64,000 nucleotides of DNA from G963678095 sp963678095 (GCA_963678095.2 OY782746.1:1674001-1738000), one strand, 5' to 3'; numbered from the stretch's first letter, positions 25,194 through 34,464 are shown. Program-made: numbers and translations. Notes: generated by a model from the letters alone, not told the origin.

Positions 25194-25907
25194 ATGAAGT
25201 TGGAAATTTCAGCGAAAAGAAGCCAGGAGTCGATAAGAGCGTATGCCCTGCGGATCATACATAAAAATCTGCTAAAGATGAATCTGGTGCCGGGAATGGC
25301 ACTGTCGGAGCAGGAGATTGCCAATGAATTGCACATCAGCCGGACGCCGGTCCGGGAGGCCTTTATTCGTCTCGCTCATGAAAATATTCTGGTTATTTTA
25401 CCGCAACGGGGAACCTATGTGGAAAAAATTGCCCTCGAACAGGTTGCCGAATCGATGTTTTTGCGCACAACGATGGAAAGTGAGGTCATGAAGCTGGCTT
25501 GCCGCGCGTTTCCGACTCGTAATATCGATCAGCTAGCGGCCTGCCTGGAATTGCAGCGAATCTCACTGAAACAAAAGGATTATCCGCGGTTTTTTGAACA
25601 GGATGGGATTTTTCATGGCAGTATATTTGCGGCTTGTGGGAAGCACCGTATCTGGCAGATGATTGAACAGGCAAGTCTTAATTACAATCGGCTGCGCATG
25701 ATGAATCTAGCGAATGATGGGGAAAATGAGATGCCGATGCTGTTTAAGCATCATAAGGAAATGTTGACGGCAATCAAGCAGGGAGATATAGCAGCGGGGC
25801 GAATTCTGATCAAGGAACATGTGGGAAAGGTATTTTCCAATCTTGATGAGTTGAAGCTCCAATATCCGTCGTATTTTAAAGGCGGAACGGAAGATACCTT
25901 GATCTGA
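25194..25907 (+). CDS. GntR-family transcriptional regulator (FadR/FCD type)
   Basis: This is a ligand-responsive DNA-binding protein of 237 aa. The N-terminal winged helix (about residues 10-75) has LSEQEIANELHISRTPVREAFIRL, and the wing carries PQRGTYV. The C-terminal helical FCD domain contains the metal-pocket type residues in FHGSIFAACG, HHKEML and IKEHV. The ligand and targets cannot be read from sequence. ATG 25194 lies seven bases after AGGAG; an in-frame ATG at 25188 is too close. It is expressed alone behind a c-di-GMP riboswitch, directly before the pilus operon, so it may act on pilus genes. Confidence 0.9.
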   Translation: MKLEISAKRSQESIRAYALRIIHKNLLKMNLVPGMALSEQEIANELHISRTPVREAFIRLAHENILVILPQRGTYVEKIALEQVAESMFLRTTMESEVMKLACRAFPTRNIDQLAACLELQRISLKQKDYPRFFEQDGIFHGSIFAACGKHRIWQMIEQASLNYNRLRMMNLANDGENEMPMLFKHHKEMLTAIKQGDIAAGRILIKEHVGKVFSNLDELKLQYPSYFKGGTEDTLI

Positions 25908-25965
25908 AAGAATATTCAGAATTTGGTATATATCACTGAAATAATAAAATATTTACAGTAGCCTC

Positions 25966-25994
25966 TTGAAAAATAGAAAAAGATAGGGTATTAT
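25966..25994 (+). promoter_or_regulatory. Promoter of the Flp/Tad pilus operon
   Basis: TTGAAA (25966-25971) and TATTAT (25989-25994) are 17 bp apart and lie just before the second riboswitch. Confidence 0.65.
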
Positions 25995-26045
25995 AAGCTA
26001 CAGTAATTGAATCATGTTTTAAGGTAATGTAGGAAAGTGGAATTC

Positions 26046-26174
26046 TTGATTGTCGGGCAAACTTGTCGAAAGATAAGGACGCAAAGCCGTGGGTCTAAAG
26101 AATATTTCTATGACTGCCTGGTTGCAAAGTATAATTGGCACTGCGTGTGCCTGTTTTCTGCAGCCAGGTTTTTT
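26046..26174 (+). ncRNA. c-di-GMP-I (GEMM-I) riboswitch with terminator, upstream of pilus operon
   Basis: The aptamer (about 26053-26127) has GGGCAAAC, a GAAA tetraloop, GGACGCAAAGCC, GGGTCTAA and CTGGTTGC. It differs from the copy at 24991 at three positions over about 72 nt. CCTGGTTGC (26117-26125) can pair with GCAGCCAGG (26160-26168), followed by six T, enclosing a GGCAC/GTGCC hairpin. Aptamer and terminator exclude each other, so c-di-GMP should switch the pilus operon on. Confidence 0.92.
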
Positions 26175-26232
26175 GTTTGTCCAAAAGTCGTATGGAGACT
26201 GTGGCTGTAGCAGATAAAGGTTAGGGGGACTT

Positions 26233-27141
26233 GTGTTGAATTTGCCTGAATTGCGCAAAGATTTAGAAGATATTGTAAACAGAATGACGTTTCGCCAGCT
26301 GCTGCTTGTCGGGGGGGTGCTGAGCCTATTAGTTTCGCTGGCGAGTTACCTGTATTTGTCTGGTTTTGAACGGCAGCAAGTGCAGCAGGAGGCGCGGCTG
26401 GTCAATGTTGTCATCGCGGTGGGGGATATTCCGGCGCACAGTGTGCTCCGGCAGGAACAACTAAAGCTTGTCCAGCTGCCACGGGAAATTGTTTCAGTGG
26501 AGGCAATAACAGAACTTCAAGCCGCGGTGGGGAAGACAACAAAGAGTGATATTTTTTCCGGTGATATGCTGACGGAAAAGCGGCTGCTGCTTGATGATAA
26601 AGCGGCCGGGCTTGTTGGCTGCATCCCGCCGGACAAACGGGCGATATCGATAGCTATTACTGATACAACTGGGGTTTGTGGTTTTGCCCGGCCGGGAGAC
26701 TATGTCGATGTGATGCTGATCAGCGATAAGCTTTACAAAAATGCGGTATCTGGTGAATTGGTGCTACAAAATGTTCAGCTGCTGGGCCTTAACAAAAAAA
26801 GTGAAGCCGGTAAAAGCGAAAGTACAGAAGCCTTGGCGAATGCAACCTTGGCGGTTGCGCCGGAAGAAGCTTTGCGGCTCGCCGCGGCCCAGTCAAAAGG
26901 AACGGTTTATCTAACACTGCGTCCCTTGCAGCCACGTGACAGATTTTTATTGATTCCAGAGGTGCTGACGAACTTTGCCAGCGGTGCGGCTACCGAAAGC
27001 AAACTCGCCGCCCTGCCGCCCCCCACTCCGCCCGTCTATACAGTGCCGACGCCGGCAGCATCTACGGAACGACCGGTGCCGACAGGTTATAGCCTGGAGG
27101 TCGTGCGCGGCAGTGAGAGCAGCCAGATTAACATAAGGTAA
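26233..27141 (+). CDS. cpaB: Flp pilus assembly protein CpaB/RcpC
   Basis: CpaB is an inner-membrane anchored periplasmic protein needed for Flp pilus assembly. The 302-aa protein has one N-terminal membrane helix (about residues 22-42), then a SAF domain (VVIAVGDIPAHSVLRQEQL, about 55-110), and the CpaB domain with CGFARPGDYVDVMLISD. The C-terminus is Pro-rich. Start GTG 26233 (TTG 26236 also possible) follows AGGGGG. It is the first gene of the operon after the riboswitch. Confidence 0.9.
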   Translation: MLNLPELRKDLEDIVNRMTFRQLLLVGGVLSLLVSLASYLYLSGFERQQVQQEARLVNVVIAVGDIPAHSVLRQEQLKLVQLPREIVSVEAITELQAAVGKTTKSDIFSGDMLTEKRLLLDDKAAGLVGCIPPDKRAISIAITDTTGVCGFARPGDYVDVMLISDKLYKNAVSGELVLQNVQLLGLNKKSEAGKSESTEALANATLAVAPEEALRLAAAQSKGTVYLTLRPLQPRDRFLLIPEVLTNFASGAATESKLAALPPPTPPVYTVPTPAASTERPVPTGYSLEVVRGSESSQINIR

Positions 27142-27155
27142 AGGGAGCCGTGAAA

Positions 27156-28448
27156 ATGAAAAAAATGCGAAACATTGGACGAATAAGCCTGTTGGTCAGT
27201 ATACTTCTATTCTGCATAAACCCTGTGGCCAGCGCCCAGACAAATTTATTTTTGGATGTGAATCAGTCGCAGTACCTCAATGCCGGCGGCAATATAACGC
27301 GGGTGGCGGTAGCCAATCCGGAAATTGCTGACATCAAGGTGCTTTCGCCGGAAGAAATGCTGCTGATAGCTAAAAAGGCTGGAACGACCTCTTTATACAT
27401 ATGGACCGATACGGGTATGCGCCAGGAATTTTCTTTAAGTGTTCAGGATTCCGACAATCAGACCGCCGCTGTGATTACGCGCTTGATTGCCTGTCCGCGG
27501 GTGGGAGTTGAAAAACTGGGGGACAAGGTTTTACTGCATGGCACAGTTTCCAATCAGCTGGAAAAAAACCGGGCAGAGAAGATTGCGGAGCTCTATGGCA
27601 GCAAGGTCGTGAACTTGCTGGAGATGACAAATCCATCGCAGATTCGTCTTGAGGCAAAGATTGTCGAGATATCGACGGATCATTTAAAAAAGCTCGGCAT
27701 TCAATATGCCAATGCCTCGAAAATTGATATGACAAGCGGCATTGTAACGCTCAGCTCATCGACAGGAGTACTGGCTTTCGGACAGTCGTTTACGAATTCG
27801 AAGGACTCCTCGCCAAATTCAAAAATTGGCTATGCGGATATCAATGCCACTTTGCAGGCGCTGATTACCCATGGTGATGCCAAGCTGTTGTCGCAGCCGA
27901 GCGTGGTGACGATGAGCGGGGAAAAGGCCAATATACTGATCGGCGGTGAAATCCCGGTACCGGTCAGCAATTCCGACGGACAACTATCCGTAGAATGGCA
28001 TGAGTACGGGATCAAGCTCAACATTGAGCCGACGGTAAATGAGGATGAAAATATTACCAGCAAGGTCAGTGCTGAAGTCAGTACGCTTGACCCAAGCTCT
28101 GCGGCAGCCGTGAATTTAAGCAATGGTTTATCGATTCCGGCGTTGCATTCGCGCAAAGCGGAAACCATGGTCAATATGACTTCCGGCGGGACAATGGTGA
28201 TCGGCGGACTGATTGACTCGGAAGAAGGCCGGCAGCTTACGAAATTCCCGTTCCTTGGTGATCTGCCGATTATTGGCCAGTTTTTCCGCAGTACGTCGAC
28301 AACAAAGTCCAAAAAGGAACTGGTGATTCTCGTGACGCCGACATTGGTGGATGAAAATACACCGGCGAAGATGTCGGCGGATATGAAGCAGATGGTTGAT
28401 AATGCGGCGGAGGAACAGCAGAAAAAAGAAGCCGGTAACAAAAAGTAA
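27156..28448 (+). CDS. cpaC: Flp pilus outer-membrane secretin CpaC/RcpA
   Basis: CpaC forms the secretin ring through which the Flp pilus leaves the cell, which implies an outer membrane. The 430-aa protein begins with a signal peptide (MKKMRNIGRIS then a hydrophobic stretch ending VASA), followed by the N0-like domain with VAVANPEIADIKVLSP and the GTTSLYIW motif, a BON-like segment, and the secretin core with SQPSVVTMSGEKANILIGGEIPVP and MVIGGLID. ATG 27156 is eight bases from AAGGGAG; GTG 27150 is too close. Confidence 0.93.
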   Translation: MKKMRNIGRISLLVSILLFCINPVASAQTNLFLDVNQSQYLNAGGNITRVAVANPEIADIKVLSPEEMLLIAKKAGTTSLYIWTDTGMRQEFSLSVQDSDNQTAAVITRLIACPRVGVEKLGDKVLLHGTVSNQLEKNRAEKIAELYGSKVVNLLEMTNPSQIRLEAKIVEISTDHLKKLGIQYANASKIDMTSGIVTLSSSTGVLAFGQSFTNSKDSSPNSKIGYADINATLQALITHGDAKLLSQPSVVTMSGEKANILIGGEIPVPVSNSDGQLSVEWHEYGIKLNIEPTVNEDENITSKVSAEVSTLDPSSAAAVNLSNGLSIPALHSRKAETMVNMTSGGTMVIGGLIDSEEGRQLTKFPFLGDLPIIGQFFRSTSTTKSKKELVILVTPTLVDENTPAKMSADMKQMVDNAAEEQQKKEAGNKK

Positions 28449-28451
28449 AGC

Positions 28452-29282
28452 GTGGTGAGTACTTTGCCAGAAGAAATAAACGGCAGCAATCTGATTACGG
28501 TGTTTAGTACTTCGTCGGCGGTAGGAAAAACACTGCTGAGCGTCAATATGGCAGCAGCGCTCGCCCAGGCGGGCAATTCTGTCTGTATCGTTGATCTCGA
28601 TCTGCAGTTTGGCGATGTCTGCCATTACCTGCAGCTTGAACCGGAAAAAACTATTTTTGATGCCCAGCAGGCAATTGCTAAAAATGAAATGGATTTTTTA
28701 GCCGAGACCTACAGTATTCCCTACAGCAATGGTGAAGTCGAATTTTCCGTACTGGCGGCGCCGCTAAAAATGGAAGAAGCGTATAACATAGCGGTACCTG
28801 CCGTACAGCGGGTCATCAACAGCCTGCGCCCACAGTTTGACTATATTGTCGTCGATACGACTGCGGCGTTTAGCGAACTGAATTTGGCGGTAATGGATCA
28901 GAGCACGCTGATTACCTTTGTCGGCATTGTCGATTTTATCCCGACGATCAAGAATATGAAAATCGGTTATGATACGATGCGCAGCATTGGCTATGAAAAA
29001 AATCGGATTCGCTTTGTATTGAACCGCAGTGATTCCAAGACTTCAATTGCGCCTGAAGATGTTGAGCAGCTACTGGAGGAGCGCTTTTTCCATGTTCTGC
29101 CCAATAATTTTTTGGCCGCGATGGGCTCAATTGACCGTGGCCTGCCCTTGGTGCTCGACCGCGAGCCGACGGCACTCGGGCGGAGTATTCAGGAACTGGT
29201 CACAAAATATACGACGGGAACGGCAGTGGCGGCAGGTGGCAATAAATCCGTGAAGTCCTGGGTGCGGCGGCTGCTGAAATAA
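28452..29282 (+). CDS. TadZ/CpaE-like ATPase without receiver domain
   Basis: This is a MinD/ParA-type ATPase that in Tad systems helps place the assembly machine. The 276-aa protein starts directly with the ATPase domain: FSTSSAVGKTLLSVNMA aligns with the deviant Walker A, but the signature Lys of KGGxGKT is Ser here. IVDLDLQFGDV follows as the A' motif and YIVVDTTAAF as Walker B. It has no N-terminal receiver domain, unlike the next gene. The start is uncertain: GTG 28452 is used, while TTG 28464 after GGTGAG is also possible. Confidence 0.82.
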   Translation: MVSTLPEEINGSNLITVFSTSSAVGKTLLSVNMAAALAQAGNSVCIVDLDLQFGDVCHYLQLEPEKTIFDAQQAIAKNEMDFLAETYSIPYSNGEVEFSVLAAPLKMEEAYNIAVPAVQRVINSLRPQFDYIVVDTTAAFSELNLAVMDQSTLITFVGIVDFIPTIKNMKIGYDTMRSIGYEKNRIRFVLNRSDSKTSIAPEDVEQLLEERFFHVLPNNFLAAMGSIDRGLPLVLDREPTALGRSIQELVTKYTTGTAVAAGGNKSVKSWVRRLLK

Positions 29283-29304
29283 ACAAAAGAGCGGGGGGTT
29301 GGAG

Positions 29305-30408
29305 ATGAGGGAATACAGGGTGATCCTGATCGAAGAAAAGCGGCTGATGCTCGAGCGGATGGCCGGAGTGATTCGCAATACCAAGGATTTTCAATTGCTC
29401 GCCAAGGAAAAAGAGCTGCGGGCGGTTTTGGGTGTCGACCTTTCGCCGAACTTGATTTTACTTGATGTCGATGCCTCAGGAAATATGGCAAAAGTAGGCG
29501 AGGTTGTACGGAACTTTCCCAAGGCGGCGATTTTATGTCTGGGGGCACAGTGGGATGGGGAGACAGCAAGTGCTGTTGTCAAAGCCGGGGCCAAGGGGTA
29601 TCTGATCAAGCCATTTACCAGTGAAGAATTGATCGAGGCTGTGGCGAATATCGGCAAGAGTGGGCTCGGCAATGATTGTGAAATCCTGACCTTTTTCAGT
29701 CCCAAGGGAAAGAGTGGAAAAACGACGCTGATTGCCAATCTTGCCCTGGCACTGGCCGAAAAGAGTCGGCAACAGGTGGCTGTTATCGATGCCGATTTGC
29801 AATTTGGCGATATGGCCGTGTTTTTTAATCTTGAACCGCAGAGTACAATTGTCGAGGCAGTGCGGGACATTAAGTTCCTGTCCCCCTTGACGCTAAATTC
29901 CTATTTTTTGCCGGTCAACGACAATGTCCGGGTGCTTTGCGGGACCAAGCGGCCGGAACTGGCAGAAAATGTGCGCCCTAAGGATTTTTTTGATTTGTTG
30001 CAGATGGCCCGCAGTTTGTATCGCTATATACTGATCGACGTTTCCTCCGGGTTTAATCCTATTTCGGTGGCAGCAGCTGACGCGGCGGAAAAAGTATATC
30101 TCACGGCCATGATGAGCGGCGGGTTTGAACTTGAGCATATCCGGCGGGCCCTTGATGTTTTTAGTGTATGGCCTGATTGCCGGGAAAAGCTAAAGCTCGC
30201 GTTTACCCGGGTTGAGCCCTGTACAAAGCGGGAGCAGGATCATTTGAGTGAGTTGGTCGCCTACCCGGTAAGTGCCGTGCTGCCAAATGAATACCTGCTT
30301 GTTGCCGCGGCGGCCAATAACGGGCGGATGGCGGCGGATATCAAGCCGGAATCCGGGCTGGCACGCTGCGTTGACCGCCTGGCGGCGGTTATCTACAGTG
30401 GAGGTTGA
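29305..30408 (+). CDS. cpaE: CpaE/TadZ-type pilus ATPase with receiver-like domain
   Basis: This is the second MinD-like ATPase of the operon, 367 aa. Residues 1 to about 120 form a receiver domain with an EE acidic pair (VILIEEKR), NLILLDVD holding the possible phospho-Asp, and YLIKPF. The ATPase domain has a complete deviant Walker A, PKGKSGKTTLIANLA, then VIDADLQFGDMAVF. ATG 29305 lies six bases after a run of six G; TTG 29299 is in frame. It probably positions or activates the Tad machine at the inner membrane. Confidence 0.88.
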   Translation: MREYRVILIEEKRLMLERMAGVIRNTKDFQLLAKEKELRAVLGVDLSPNLILLDVDASGNMAKVGEVVRNFPKAAILCLGAQWDGETASAVVKAGAKGYLIKPFTSEELIEAVANIGKSGLGNDCEILTFFSPKGKSGKTTLIANLALALAEKSRQQVAVIDADLQFGDMAVFFNLEPQSTIVEAVRDIKFLSPLTLNSYFLPVNDNVRVLCGTKRPELAENVRPKDFFDLLQMARSLYRYILIDVSSGFNPISVAAADAAEKVYLTAMMSGGFELEHIRRALDVFSVWPDCREKLKLAFTRVEPCTKREQDHLSELVAYPVSAVLPNEYLLVAAAANNGRMAADIKPESGLARCVDRLAAVIYSGG

Positions 30409-30412
30409 TGCT

Positions 30413-31387
30413 ATGGTTGGAATTGCTTTAGCTCTTGGGTTGCTGGCGTTTATCGTTTTTCTGCTGGTGGTCAAGGTCCTGACCGGCGATAATAAAGCCG
30501 CCATTAACCGTAAGGTCCGCCGTTATGCGGGCAAGCTGGATCAGACGATCTATGAAAACCGACAGCAAAAGAAGCAGATAAGATACGCTGAGGAAGGTTT
30601 GCGGCTGCTGCGTTACCTGGGCACCAGGCTGCGAGGTCTGCCGCAGTCGAAGGGTCTTGAGATTAAGATGCAGCAGGCAGGCTGGCCGCTGCTTGGTTCG
30701 GAGTTTTTGGCGCTGCTCGGGCTGACCGGGGTAGCGGGCGGCATTTTTGTCATGATGCTTCTGCTGGATACTCGCTATGCGCTGCTCGCCGCTGTAGGCG
30801 CAAGTGGCCTGCTCCTCGTGTCTTTGAACCTTACAATTCGGCGGCGGCAGGTGCTGTTTAGCAGCCAGCTAGGGGATGCGCTGGCCATGATGGCCAATGC
30901 TCTGCGATCCGGATTCAGCTTTGTCCAGGGAATAAAGCTGGTGGCGAAAGAGCTGCCGTCGCCGATTTCACTGGAATTTTCCAAGACCTTTGCTGAAGTG
31001 CAGCTGGGGGCAAGTATCGAAACGGCCTTACTGAATATGGGGCGGCGGGTACAGAGTCCGGACCTCAATCTGGTGATTACGGCGGTGCTAATTCAAAAGC
31101 AGGTGGGCGGCAATCTGGCCCAGATTTTTGATACAATCGAGGCGACAATAGGCGCACGAACAAAGATGAAGGGCGAGATCAGGACACTGACGGCGCAGGG
31201 GCGCCTTTCGGCCTGGGTAATGGCAGCGCTGCCATTTGGCGTAGCGGGGCTTTTGAGCATAGCCAGCCCGGGATATCTGCAGCCACTTTTTACGGAGCCG
31301 ATCGGGCAGGTATTAATTGGTGGAGCCTTGCTTTCACAGTGTGTCGGTTTTTTGATCATTCGCCGTATTGTAAGGATAGATGTTTAA
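30413..31387 (+). CDS. tadB: Tad secretion inner-membrane platform protein TadB
   Basis: TadB is one of two GspF-like platform proteins that work with the TadA ATPase. The 324-aa protein has one N-terminal helix, a basic cytoplasmic region, two hydrophobic segments near residues 100-145, the T2SSF domain (LGDALAMMANALRSGFSFVQGI, EFSKTFAEVQLGASIETALLNM) and two C-terminal helices. An open frame reaches back to 30272 inside cpaE, but ATG 30413 has GGAGG eight bases upstream, five bases after the cpaE stop. Confidence 0.9.
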   Translation: MVGIALALGLLAFIVFLLVVKVLTGDNKAAINRKVRRYAGKLDQTIYENRQQKKQIRYAEEGLRLLRYLGTRLRGLPQSKGLEIKMQQAGWPLLGSEFLALLGLTGVAGGIFVMMLLLDTRYALLAAVGASGLLLVSLNLTIRRRQVLFSSQLGDALAMMANALRSGFSFVQGIKLVAKELPSPISLEFSKTFAEVQLGASIETALLNMGRRVQSPDLNLVITAVLIQKQVGGNLAQIFDTIEATIGARTKMKGEIRTLTAQGRLSAWVMAALPFGVAGLLSIASPGYLQPLFTEPIGQVLIGGALLSQCVGFLIIRRIVRIDV

Positions 31388-31437
31388 AACCAGAAGGTTT
31401 TTTACATAGAATAAGTATTTTAAAAGGGGGATTTTTT

Positions 31438-31632
31438 ATGTTGACGTATTGGAATTATTTTAGTGCACGTTATCTGGGACAGAAAGGACAGGGCATGGTC
31501 GAATATGCTGTAGTGGTTGGCGTTGTTATTGCTGCGGGGGTAGCCTTGACCGCGAATGGTGGTTTTTCGGGTGGAGTAGTTACGATGTTTAATAATTTAA
31601 CAGCACGGGCTGGAGCTGTTGGCGGGCATTAA
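31438..31632 (+). CDS. flp: Flp-type pilin (type IVb prepilin)
   Basis: This is the major Flp pilus subunit, 64 aa. It has a short leader ending in Gly, followed by QGMVEYAVVV, which matches the type IVb G/XXXXEY processing motif with Glu at +5 and Tyr at +6, then a hydrophobic helix. A prepilin peptidase of the TadV/CpaA kind is needed for cleavage, but none is encoded in this window. ATG 31438 follows AAAAGGGGG; the frame runs back into tadB but without a ribosome site. Confidence 0.92.
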   Translation: MLTYWNYFSARYLGQKGQGMVEYAVVVGVVIAAGVALTANGGFSGGVVTMFNNLTARAGAVGGH

Positions 31633-31702
31633 TAAAAATTAATCTTCTGAGGAGTGGTTTTGTATAGGCCACTCCTTAAATTTGGCGGAAGGGTGATGAA
31701 AA

Positions 31703-32125
31703 GTGTTGAGAGGGCAGAAGGGCCAATCGGCAGTGGAATTTGCAATTATTTTTCCTCTTTTTATGTTGCTGTTGATCGGTTTTATATATGTATCAATGTT
31801 CTGCCATGACTATCTTACGCTGGCCGGTGTGGTACGGGACAGCGCACGGCTTGGTAGTATCGGAACCACGGAACAGGTACTGCGGGCGCGTTATCAGACG
31901 GGACCAAATCAGGTGGCCCTGATGGTCTATACCTGGGATCCCGCGACTGCAGCTGCTTTTGATATTCGGCTGGATGAAAGTGAAGATGTAAATAATCCGG
32001 CGGTCGGGCGCTGCGTCAGGATCACGGCCAATGCTACGGCTAACTGGCGTGGAATTACCGTGGGAAATACGACCTTTACCTTGCCGCCGATCAATGCGGC
32101 GGTTGTCATGCATAAGGAGGGATAA
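31703..32125 (+). CDS. tadE: Pseudopilin TadE
   Basis: TadE is a minor pseudopilin of the Flp pilus. The 140-aa protein begins MLRGQKGQSAVEFAIIFPLFMLL: a short basic leader, a Gly cleavage site, Glu at +5 and Phe at +6, then one long hydrophobic helix. The remaining residues are a small periplasmic domain. The start is GTG at 31703. It precedes tadA by one base. Confidence 0.88.
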   Translation: MLRGQKGQSAVEFAIIFPLFMLLLIGFIYVSMFCHDYLTLAGVVRDSARLGSIGTTEQVLRARYQTGPNQVALMVYTWDPATAAAFDIRLDESEDVNNPAVGRCVRITANATANWRGITVGNTTFTLPPINAAVVMHKEG

Positions 32126-32126
32126 A

Positions 32127-33524
32127 ATGTCTTTGTTATTGCAGCGCTTAGGCCGCAGCGAAGAGATGGATGAGCCGAAACCCATTTTTGCCGGACGCAG
32201 GGAAAGTGTGGGTGGGGAGGATGAATACCAGCAGCTAAAGCTCGAAATTCACCGGCGGATTGTCGATGAGATGGACCTGGAACAGCAGCGGCGGCTGACC
32301 AGCGGGGAACAGGATCGCAAAGAAGTGGAGGGCATTATCGGGGAGTACTGCAACAATGTGCTGGAGGAAAATCCGTTTGCCGTGCCGCGGGCGGACAGGC
32401 AGGATATTGTGAGCGATGTCCTCGATGAGATTTTGGGGCTGGGGCCGATTGAGCCGCTGCTCAAAGACGATAGTGTAACGGAAATCATGATCAATGGGCC
32501 CCGGCATGTATTTGTCGAACGAATGGGCAAGTTACAGGATACCTCGGTGCAGTTTCAGGATGAAGCGCATCTGATGAACATTGTCGAGCGGATTGTGGCC
32601 CCGCTGGGGCGGCGCATTGATGAGAGCTCACCACTCGTCGATGCCCGGCTGGCGGATGGCTCGCGCGTCAATATCATTATCCCGCCGCTGGCCCTCAGTG
32701 GACCGTGTATTACGATTCGGAAGTTTGCCCGGCAGGCGCTGTCGATTGAAAATCTGATTGGGTTTGGTTCTCTCGATGAGGAAATGGCTATGTTTTTGCG
32801 GGCCTGTGTCAAAGCTCGGCTCAATATCATTGTTTCGGGTGGAACTGGCTCGGGCAAGACAACGATGCTCAATGTTGTATCGTCCTTTATCCCGAGTGAC
32901 GAGCGCATTGTGACCATTGAAGATGCCGCTGAGCTGCAGCTGATGCAGGAACATGTGGTGACACTGGAGAGTCGTCCGGCGAATATCGAGGGAAAAGGCC
33001 AGATTACGATTCGTGATCTTGTCTGCAATGCGCTGCGCATGCGGCCAGACCGGATTATTGTCGGTGAGGTGCGATCGGGGGAGGCCCTTGATATGCTGCA
33101 GGCAATGAATACCGGGCATGACGGCTCACTGACAACAGCACATGCCAATAGTCCGCGCGATGTGCTGAGCCGCCTTGAGACCATGGTGCTGATGGCTGGT
33201 ATGGAGTTGCCGGTACGGGCCATACGCGAGCAGATTTGTTCAGCGGTTGATCTGATCGTTCAGCAGTCACGAATGCGTGATGGCAGCCGTAAGATTACAT
33301 ATATCACTGAGGTCCAAAATATGGAAGGCAATGTCATCATTTTACAGGATCTGTTCCGTTTTGAGCAGTCGGGGATTGATGAGAATGGTAAAATTCTCGG
33401 CAGTTTCCAACATACAGGGATTAGGCCGCGTTGCATCGAAAAATTTGAGGCTAGCGGCATAAAGCTGCCGCCGGAAATGTTTAACGCTATCGGTGATGAA
33501 GATAAAGAGGAATGGGGGAATTGA
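32127..33524 (+). CDS. tadA: Tad pilus assembly ATPase TadA/CpaF
   Basis: TadA is the secretion ATPase that powers Flp pilus assembly at the cytoplasmic face. The 465-aa protein has the N-terminal CpaF domain (DILGLGPIEPLL type segment, EIMINGPRHVFVERMGKL), Walker A SGGTGSGKTT, the Asp box VTIEDAAELQL, Walker B DRIIVGEVRSGEALDMLQAM and the His box SLTTAHANSPRD. ATG 32127 lies after AAGGAGGG; longer in-frame starts would overlap tadE. Confidence 0.96.
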   Translation: MSLLLQRLGRSEEMDEPKPIFAGRRESVGGEDEYQQLKLEIHRRIVDEMDLEQQRRLTSGEQDRKEVEGIIGEYCNNVLEENPFAVPRADRQDIVSDVLDEILGLGPIEPLLKDDSVTEIMINGPRHVFVERMGKLQDTSVQFQDEAHLMNIVERIVAPLGRRIDESSPLVDARLADGSRVNIIIPPLALSGPCITIRKFARQALSIENLIGFGSLDEEMAMFLRACVKARLNIIVSGGTGSGKTTMLNVVSSFIPSDERIVTIEDAAELQLMQEHVVTLESRPANIEGKGQITIRDLVCNALRMRPDRIIVGEVRSGEALDMLQAMNTGHDGSLTTAHANSPRDVLSRLETMVLMAGMELPVRAIREQICSAVDLIVQQSRMRDGSRKITYITEVQNMEGNVIILQDLFRFEQSGIDENGKILGSFQHTGIRPRCIEKFEASGIKLPPEMFNAIGDEDKEEWGN

Positions 33525-33525
33525 T

Positions 33526-34464
33526 ATGGCACTCTGGCTTGGTATTGCGATTGGGTGCGTGACGTTTTTCTTCTTTTATCTGTTGGCCGCCCGGCGCAAG
33601 CTGGCACCGCAGACAAAGATCAAGGCGCGGATGCTGCGCCTGAACCGAGTGGAATCACCGGCAGAGCAGGTTCGGATTGACAGTGAACATTTGAATCTGC
33701 CATTTATGGAGCGCATCATTTACCCACTTTTAAATCGAGTGGAGCAGCATTTGATAAAATTGGCTCCGGATCATATAGCAAAAATGCTGTCAGAGCGGAT
33801 TGTGCGGGCAGGCAGGCAGCAACGCTGGAGTGTGAATACTTTTATTTGCATATGGATACTTTCAATAATCTTTTTTATTAGTGGGGCCGTTTTTGTTGCC
33901 GTATACCAACAGCATCTCGCTCTTTTTCAGGTACTGGCCTTCCTGCTATTGGCGATGTTTTTTGGGGGGGCATTGCCATTGGTTGTGCTGGACTCCTTAA
34001 TTGCTCGCCGTAAAAAAGATATCCGTCGTCAGCTGCCGGAAATTTTGGATTTACTTTGTGTCAGTGTCCAGGCGGGATTGTCTTTTGATGGAGCCATCAG
34101 CAAGGTTGTGGAACGAATGCAGGGGCCGCTGGTCGATGAATGCCGTAAAATGCTGCAGGATATTCGCATGGGAATGACGAGACGATCAGCTTTGAAGAAA
34201 ATGGCTGTCCGGTCGGGGGTGCAGGAGGTGGAACTCTTTGCGGCGGCTGTTATTCAGGCAGAACGGCTTGGTGTAAATTTAACCAGGACACTTGAAGTGC
34301 AGGCGGAAAATATGCGCGAACGGCGCCGGCAAGCTGTTAAAGAGCAGGCCCTTAAGGCTCCGGTGAAAATGCTGGGGCCGCTGGTTATCTTTATCTTTCC
34401 ACCGTTGTTTGTCGTTGTCTTGGCGCCGACCTTGTTGTCCATTATGAAAAACTGGAGTAAGTGA
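33526..34464 (+). CDS. tadC: Tad inner-membrane platform protein TadC
   Basis: TadC is the second GspF-like platform protein. The 312-aa protein has an N-terminal helix, two central hydrophobic segments (about residues 105-160), the T2SSF domain (RRQLPEILDLLCVSVQAGLSFDGAI) and a C-terminal helix pair. ATG 33526 follows GGGGGAA one base after the tadA stop. Its own stop overlaps the start of the next gene. Confidence 0.9.
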   Translation: MALWLGIAIGCVTFFFFYLLAARRKLAPQTKIKARMLRLNRVESPAEQVRIDSEHLNLPFMERIIYPLLNRVEQHLIKLAPDHIAKMLSERIVRAGRQQRWSVNTFICIWILSIIFFISGAVFVAVYQQHLALFQVLAFLLLAMFFGGALPLVVLDSLIARRKKDIRRQLPEILDLLCVSVQAGLSFDGAISKVVERMQGPLVDECRKMLQDIRMGMTRRSALKKMAVRSGVQEVELFAAAVIQAERLGVNLTRTLEVQAENMRERRRQAVKEQALKAPVKMLGPLVIFIFPPLFVVVLAPTLLSIMKNWSK

